DNA from: Acanthamoeba sp. SK_2022b
Lineage: Eukaryota > Discosea > Longamoebia > Acanthamoebidae
Direction of reading: 5' to 3'
DNA: 12,789 nt
Assembly (NCBI GenBank): GCA_027943245.1
Contig: JANDJZ010001039.1
Coordinates: forward strand, 1-12,789
The position numbers and the translations under genes are program-made. The notes under the pieces are model-generated. The model did not search any database. It had not been told where the DNA came from and worked only from the letters and a program-made list of their open reading frames with translations. Numbering within the stretch: the first letter of the stretch is position 1; the number at the start of each line of letters is the position of its first letter. This document shows, piece after piece, positions 7,146-12,789 of this stretch.

Positions 7146-8707
7146 CTATACGCCGTCCTCCATGAGGAGCTCGTAGTGGGTGGAGGTGGCATTGATGGCC
7201 TCGTTCCTCCGCCTCCTTCGCTGCTGGACGTAGTTGAGCACCATGCCCATGGCCACCGTCACCACGACCACGCCCACGACGATGCCCGTCACTGTGGAGC
7301 CCGCGCACGCGACACATGTCGACACACGACACAAGCAACAAACCGGCCGACGATGAGCGACACGCAACTTCGATGGGGCGAAGTCTCAGAGAGGGGGTAG
7401 CCGTACCGATGCCTGCAATGTCGCCGCCGCTCAGGCCGTCGTCGCTCTTGGCAGGCGCGGGCGAGGGCGAGGCTGCAGCTCACAGTCAGAACAAACGACC
7501 ACGACAAAGACACACACACACGCACACGCACACGCACACACATGCACACACAGTCAAACCGATTCGCGAGGTGGTCTACCGGTGGCGACTTTAATGACTG
7601 AGGTGTAGATCTGCTGCTGGATGCCGGTCGCGCCATCATCGACGCCCACCTTGAGAGTGATGTTGAAGGAGCCCGATGAGTTGAAAATGTGATACAACAC
7701 CTGGTTCCTCCGCAGCTGCGGCACATCGACAGAGTTGTCGCCAAAATCCCAACTGCACACGCACACGCACACGCACACGCACACGCACACGCACACGCAC
7801 ACGCACACGCACACGCACACGCACACGCACACGCACACGCACGCATCAGATGATATCCGTGTTGAGCGTTTGTGCGACGTGGATGTGTGGGCGTGCCTGT
7901 AGGTGATGGTGGTGTTGGGATCGGTGCGCTGCTCGATGCAGGCCCACAGGGTCAAGGCCGAGTTGGCGGTGGGCTTGCCCTGCACGATGATGACGTCCTC
8001 ACCGGCGCGGGTCGTGTTGTCCGAGCAGTCTGGAAGGATAGAGGGGGGAGTGCGCCTCAACGCAATCAACAACTCGCGAGCTCGAACCCATTGCGTGCGC
8101 GTGCGCGTGTCTCCGTGCGTGTACCGAAAATGCGGGCGATGGAGCTGTAGCTGTTCTTCGTGTTGTTATGGGTCACGTTGAGGGAGACGTCGTAGATGCC
8201 CGGCTTCAAGTACGTGTGCGACACCCAGCTCTGCATTTGCGCAAGCCGTTTGGGACACGAGTACAGGAGTGAGTGTTTGATGGGAGGGCGCGATCGGAGC
8301 GGAGGCGCGAACGCACGTTGTTGGCCTGCTCCACGGCGCCATCTCCGAAGCTCCACGAGTAGTAATACGCCGTGCCGTTGCCGTCCTGGTGTTGGAGCGC
8401 CACCACGAAAGCATTGAGAGCTACGTTGCAGGAACGAGCTCGAGAGGCAGACGGAGTGCGTACGGGTAGGGCGAGTCCGCACGCGTTGAAGTGCACGACC
8501 TGGTTGATTTCGGTTGGCAACGTCCTCAAAATGCCCTGGCCATCCTCGCCTGCTCTCCCCACCAAAAACTGTTTTAAAAAAATGGACACAGATCTAGGTC
8601 CAGGCAGAAGGGCATATACAGACGATTTGAGAGGCCACCAAAAGGGGCCCAAAGCAAGCGAGAAGTGATACAAGAAGCGCCACAAGGCACGCTGTCCGCT
8701 GCTCCAT
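7146..8707 (-). CDS. Type I membrane protein with two PKD domains
   Basis: Exons on the minus strand: 8707-8624, 8568-8317, 8230-8125, 8029-7897, 7752-7580, 7472-7407, 7291-7146 (TAG), giving 319 residues. Residues 1-26 are a signal peptide (MEQRTACLVALLVSLLAC). PKD domain 1 spans about 47-147, with YSWSFGDG at 98-105 and WVSHTYLKPGIYDVSL. PKD domain 2 spans about 150-249, with YSWDFGD at 191-197 and VLYHIFNSSGSFNITLKV. Several N-glycosylation sequons occur (for example NVT, NTT, NIT). A short Ser/Pro/Gly stalk precedes a Val-rich membrane helix at about 272-290, followed by an RRRRR stop-transfer and a tail with YELL, a possible tyrosine sorting signal. PKD domains are beta-sandwich adhesion modules; the ligand is unknown. 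Intron 4 (7753-7896) starts with GC rather than GT; this junction is chosen because it restores YSWDFGD. A stretch at about 59-78 has no PKD match, but no canonical intron removes it. Confidence 0.87.
7511..7552. repeat. CA/CACACG simple repeat in PKD intron 5
   Basis: A mixed (CA)n and (CACACG)n tract lies inside the intron at 7473-7579 of the PKD gene. On the coding strand it reads as GTGTGT/GTGTGC. Confidence 0.85.
7755..7842. repeat. Hexanucleotide (GCACAC) tandem repeat, about 14.7 units
   Basis: About 88 nt of near-perfect GCACAC units (GTGTGC on the coding strand) fill most of PKD intron 4 and run straight into its CAG acceptor. The alternating purine-pyrimidine sequence can adopt Z-DNA. 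It is read without stops in every minus-strand frame, which creates spurious long Cys-Val or Arg-Val frames. Confidence 0.95.
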
Positions 8708-8893
8708 TTCGTATCTAATTTTACAGCTAGTTTTTGGAGTAGAGAGGAAATAGAAGGGAAAAGCCATTTTTTAAAGGAGCAGCCTCGACCAACATCATCA
8801 AGGGGTACGTCGCGATTGCATTCCCTTGGTCTTATTTTCTAGAGAGAGAGGCCAAGTAGTAACACTCTCGTTCAACCTCATCGCGCTTTAGAA
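8708..8893. promoter_or_regulatory. Divergent promoter between PKD gene and OST4
   Basis: These 186 bp separate two outward-facing start codons. No TATA box is evident. On the plus side, GTACGT at 8805 and TTTAG ending at 8891 could delimit an 87-nt leader intron ending two bases before the OST4 ATG. That intron is an inference from the splice-site strings only. Confidence 0.45.
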
Positions 8894-9007
8894 ATGATCG
8901 ACGACGTGCAACTCGGCGTGCTGGCGAATTTGATGGGCTGCAGTGTGTTCCTCATCATCGTTCTCTTCCACTACGTCACCGCTGGCACTAAGGAGGAAAC
9001 CGACTAA
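8894..9007 (+). CDS. OST4: OST4, mini-subunit of the oligosaccharyltransferase complex
   Basis: An uninterrupted 37-codon frame begins MIDDVQLGVLANLMG, has a hydrophobic helix SVFLIIVLFHYV and ends GTKEETD. It matches the OST4 plan closely: human OST4 is also 37 residues, begins MITDVQLAIFANMLG and has a membrane helix ending in YHYV. OST4 is a single-span ER membrane protein that stabilises contact between the catalytic STT3 subunit and OST3/OST6-type subunits, so it is needed for efficient N-glycosylation of secreted proteins. The gene is far below usual length cutoffs and easily missed. It shares a 186-bp divergent promoter region with the PKD gene. Two residues in the helix (Cys16 and Phe25) differ from the human sequence but keep its character. 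Confidence 0.95.
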   Translation: MIDDVQLGVLANLMGCSVFLIIVLFHYVTAGTKEETD

Positions 9008-9413
9008 TCCCATTTAATCCCTTCGATTATATTCATCTGTAGCGGTGCTGTCTTCCATCTGAGCCTTTAGTAGCGTCAATTACATTGATCGCACGTCACT
9101 CCAATCTGGCCCCCTCCCTGCGCCTTCGTGCGTGATCATGTGTTGCCTGCGGATGACGTGAGGCCATCCGCTGACCGTAAGTCGCAACTGAGGCGTCGCT
9201 CTTCCCTTTGATGCTGAAGAACATCAAAGACAGCTGCCCAACCACAAACAAAAGCGGGTGCTGACGAGAACGCCGACGCCAGCCCTTGCCATTCCCCCAT
9301 AATGTTTTCACTTTGCTTTTTCAACCAGAGGCCAACTGCTCTTGTGTTGTTCGCCGTCTTGGCTGTCCGTGAAGCGTTGAAGAAGTCCAACAGGAAAGGT
9401 GCGGAGCGAAGCG
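9008..9413. other. Intergenic: OST4 3' end and promoter of the Rab-like gene
   Basis: These 406 bp lie between the OST4 stop and the next start. I see no recognisable gene, repeat or RNA. A minus-strand open frame covers 9136-9390 but shows no domain or homology that I recognise, and it runs through the presumed promoter. Confidence 0.5.
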
Positions 9414-10752
<1,339 letters not shown>

Positions 10753-11984
10753 ACGGTGCATTTTGGAGTTCCCACAAGCATTGCTGACATTGGATTGCTG
10801 AACAGCAAGCATCCCAACTCACCAGTGAAAGCATGTACTGTCCAAGGCCTGTGGTGCATTGACAGGTTATTGGCATTTGTGGTAGTGAGGATAACAGCTG
10901 GTCACCTCCAGCCAGTAGCCTGGTTTCTTACTGTGGTTACAGTTTAGAACAGTTGTGGTTGTGTTAAGGTTGAGCCTCCAGTCCTGGATGCAGGTAACCT
11001 CAAGGGTCTAACTCTTCTTTTTCGTAATTGAGAAGAACGTGCTTCTCTTCCATTCTCTTTTCCTGGGTGTTCTGGTGTTGCGGGTCGCCCGCCAACACAG
11101 TAACCACGCAGTCCTATGAAATTCCGTGCGGCGCAATGTGCTGGGCCGCACGCACGCTGCGGGCCCGTCTGTGCTAGACCTATTTGTGACAGGGGAGTCA
11201 CAGCTGTCTTTCGTTTCTTTCAACCTCAACCGCGACAGTGTCGGCCAGACGTCACAAAGCGTGCACCAACCAAAAGCCAGCTGACCAGGTTCTGCCCCGT
11301 AAGTCCGCCACGCGTCACGACTTCCACCTCGCCTCCTCGGCGTACGTTGTTTCTGTGCTCTGTCTGCTGTCGTGGCACGAGTGGTAAGTTCGATCCACTA
11401 TTCTCTCCCTCCCTTCGCTGCTCGCGCGGACACGCGGACCAACGTGTTGTGTGGCTCGAGCTCAAAGAAGTTTTTGTTATCGTTGCCACACGGCAGGAAG
11501 CAAGGCGGTTACAGGAACCTTCCTCTCTCAGCGCTATCTCGCCCGCTCCAACTTCTCTGCTTCGTGCTTGGTGCGGGCGCTTGGTTGCCCTTGTCCAGGT
11601 ACTTTCCCCTGAGATACGCGGGTCATCATCGGACCTTGCGCCGTTAATTAATTAATAATTTTAAAATTGTTCTTTGTTGTCTGTTGCTGTCTGTCTGCTG
11701 ACCACACGTCTCGCGTTCTCACTTCACGGCTACGCAGGAATCGATAACACACGTACTCCACCGTCCTTCCGTCTCAATCGTGGGGCCAAACGAGACGTCG
11801 TTACATCGATTCGATCTGCTTCGAGAGATATAGAGAAAGCCCCTTGGACGCATAGGAGAGAAAGAAATCCCGATTTAGAGACAAAGTGCGAGAGGACTTG
11901 AGCAAGCTCCACGAGTAGAAGAAAACGAAGATCAACGTAGCACGAGAAAAAGCGATTGAAAGAAGGAGGAAGTTGAGATAGAAG
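10753..11984. other. Long non-coding stretch: Rab-like 3' UTR and leader/promoter of GT8 gene
   Basis: This 1.23 kb has no recognisable protein or structural RNA. The first ~270 nt look like 3' UTR of the Rab-like gene. Farther on there are two very good splice donors, GTAAGT at 11299 and 11392, and acceptors such as CTACGCAG ending at 11736. Together these suggest a spliced 5' leader of the gene starting at 11985, or a separate non-coding transcript. A strongly AT-rich patch lies at 11645-11668. A plus-strand open frame at 11116-11655 crosses both good donors and has no domain I recognise, so it is not called. Confidence 0.45.
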
Positions 11985-12789
11985 ATGAAACGTAATCTGC
12001 TGCAACCGCCACCAGGGTCGTCGCTGATCTTTCAGCCGGCGGTGGTGGAGGCCGATCTGGAGGGGATGGGCAACAGCAGCAGCGAAGATGAAAGCGACGT
12101 GGATGCTTCGCCTCTGATCATCAAAAAACGACATTATAATCCCGAGCGAGGACACGTCCGATCACATCACTACCAAACCCGTTTCCATCAACTTGGCGAC
12201 GACCTGTGGCGACAAGGCTATCGATTCGTGAACGATAATCGTTCGCTGGTGTTGCGATCCTTCATCGCAGCCGTGGCATTTGTCCTCCTCGTCCTGCTCA
12301 TCTTCTACTGGCCCTTCCTCAACAGCTACTGGATGGTACCCCAGTGGCGTCGTGTCGAGGCCGGCTGGCGTTCGTTCCGCGGCGATGTCGAACACCTCCG
12401 CCGAGAGAACGAGATGATGGCCCGAGCCGCGTTCGACAAGCGACGCCTCCTTCGATCTCCGCACGCCTGCGAGGCCCTCGGCGGATCCGCCGAACACAGC
12501 AAAGTAAGCCCCCCCCCCTAGATCTTCGATCTTCGTCTTCGTTCTTCGTTTTCGTTCTTCAGTTTTTGGTCATTTTTTAATGCCACCCCCCCTCCCGTTG
12601 TGGACGTGCAGCGCGCGTGGTTGACCGCGGTGGCCAACAACAACTACGTGACGCCCACGCTGGCCCTCGCGCAAACCCTCGACCAGTTCTCCTGCGTCAA
12701 GACCAAGATTGCGCTCGTGCCGGACGACCTCGAGCTCGTGTCCGAGACCACCAGGGAGCTGCTGCGCAAGGCCGGCTTCGAAGTCCAGG
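11985..12789 (+). CDS. Type II membrane glycosyltransferase family 8 protein, 3'-truncated
   Basis: Exons: 11985-12503 and 12612 to the window end; the intron is GT-AG, phase 0. The 173 residues of exon 1 form a cytosolic tail (1-87), one membrane helix (about 88-109, VLRSFIAAVAFVLLVLLIF) and a stem with a short charged helix. The tail has an acidic serine cluster (SSSEDESDVD, 31-40), which overlaps DASPLI (40-45), fitting the [DE]xxxL[LI] sorting signal. Exon 2 opens the catalytic domain with WLTAVANNNYVTPTLALAQTL and KTKIALVPDDL, matching the start of the GT8 fold of glycogenin and related Golgi enzymes. By family it would be a retaining transferase using a UDP-sugar and Mn2+, facing the Golgi or endomembrane lumen. 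The DxD motif and the sugar-specific residues lie outside the window, so the substrate cannot be named. Confidence 0.85.

Noticed and set aside
7636..7846. Long minus-strand open frames made of Arg-Val, Ala-Cys or Cys-Val repeats
   Set aside because: They are translations of the GCACAC hexanucleotide repeat, which has no stop in any minus-strand frame. The repeat lies in an intron of the PKD gene.
8418..8460. A 43-nt intron inside the second PKD exon (donor GTACGC, acceptor CGTAG)
   Set aside because: Removing it breaks the reading frame before ALNAFVVALQ, and it would be shorter than every other intron here. The exon is open without it.
9136..9390. Minus-strand open frame between OST4 and the Rab-like gene
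   Set aside because: No recognisable domain, no splice partner, and it occupies the only space available for the promoter of the next gene.
11116..11655. Plus-strand open frame of 179 codons upstream of the GT8 gene
   Set aside because: It crosses two consensus GTAAGT donors and several low-complexity stretches, and shows no family motif; leader or non-coding DNA is more likely.

Overview
The window looks like nuclear DNA of a GC-rich amoebozoan, most likely Acanthamoeba. The evidence is a high-GC third-position codon bias, genes split by many short introns (about 54-152 nt, nearly all GT-AG), intergenic gaps of only 100-400 bp in most places, CA/GT-type simple repeats sitting inside introns, and typical amoebozoan domain mixtures. 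There is no operon logic. Every gene model below was built by hand by joining reading frames across splice sites, and in each model all exon phases close.

Layout. (1) 1-1853 (+): 3' part of a RhoGAP protein with two ubiquitin-fold (FERM F0-like) modules before the GAP domain. (2) 1854-2943: non-coding by codon use, apart from a possible decayed coiled-coil/bZIP-like remnant on the minus strand. (3) 2944-3926 (-): SNU23/ZMAT2, a U1-type zinc-finger protein of the spliceosomal tri-snRNP. (4) 4077-5412 (-): secreted CAP (SCP/PR-1) protein with an Ig-like domain and a Pro/Ser/Ala linker; a TATA box lies 51 nt upstream. (5) 5683-7047 (+): a divergent relative of the mRNA cap guanine-N7 methyltransferase (RNMT/ABD1) with altered substrate motifs. 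(6) 7146-8707 (-): type I membrane protein with two PKD domains; one of its introns is largely a GTGTGC tandem repeat and appears to use a GC donor. (7) 8894-9007 (+): a 37-residue OST4, the tiny membrane subunit of oligosaccharyltransferase. (8) 9414-10752 (+): a Rab-like small GTPase with damaged nucleotide-binding motifs, a possible N-myristoylation start and a SOCS/elongin-BC-box-like C-terminus. (9) 10753-11984: long non-coding stretch, probably 3' UTR plus the promoter and perhaps a spliced 5' leader of the next gene. (10) 11985-end (+): start of a type II membrane protein with a family 8 (glycogenin-like) glycosyltransferase domain, cut off by the window.

The genes are mostly functionally independent. 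Three belong broadly to the secretory system (CAP protein, PKD receptor-like protein, OST4, with the GT8 enzyme as a fourth candidate), two to RNA processing (SNU23 and the cap-methyltransferase relative) and two to small-GTPase signalling (RhoGAP and the Rab-like protein). The most novel item is the Rab-like protein: a Rab40-like pairing of a GTPase fold with a putative E3-adaptor box, outside animals, in which the GTPase itself may no longer bind nucleotide normally.
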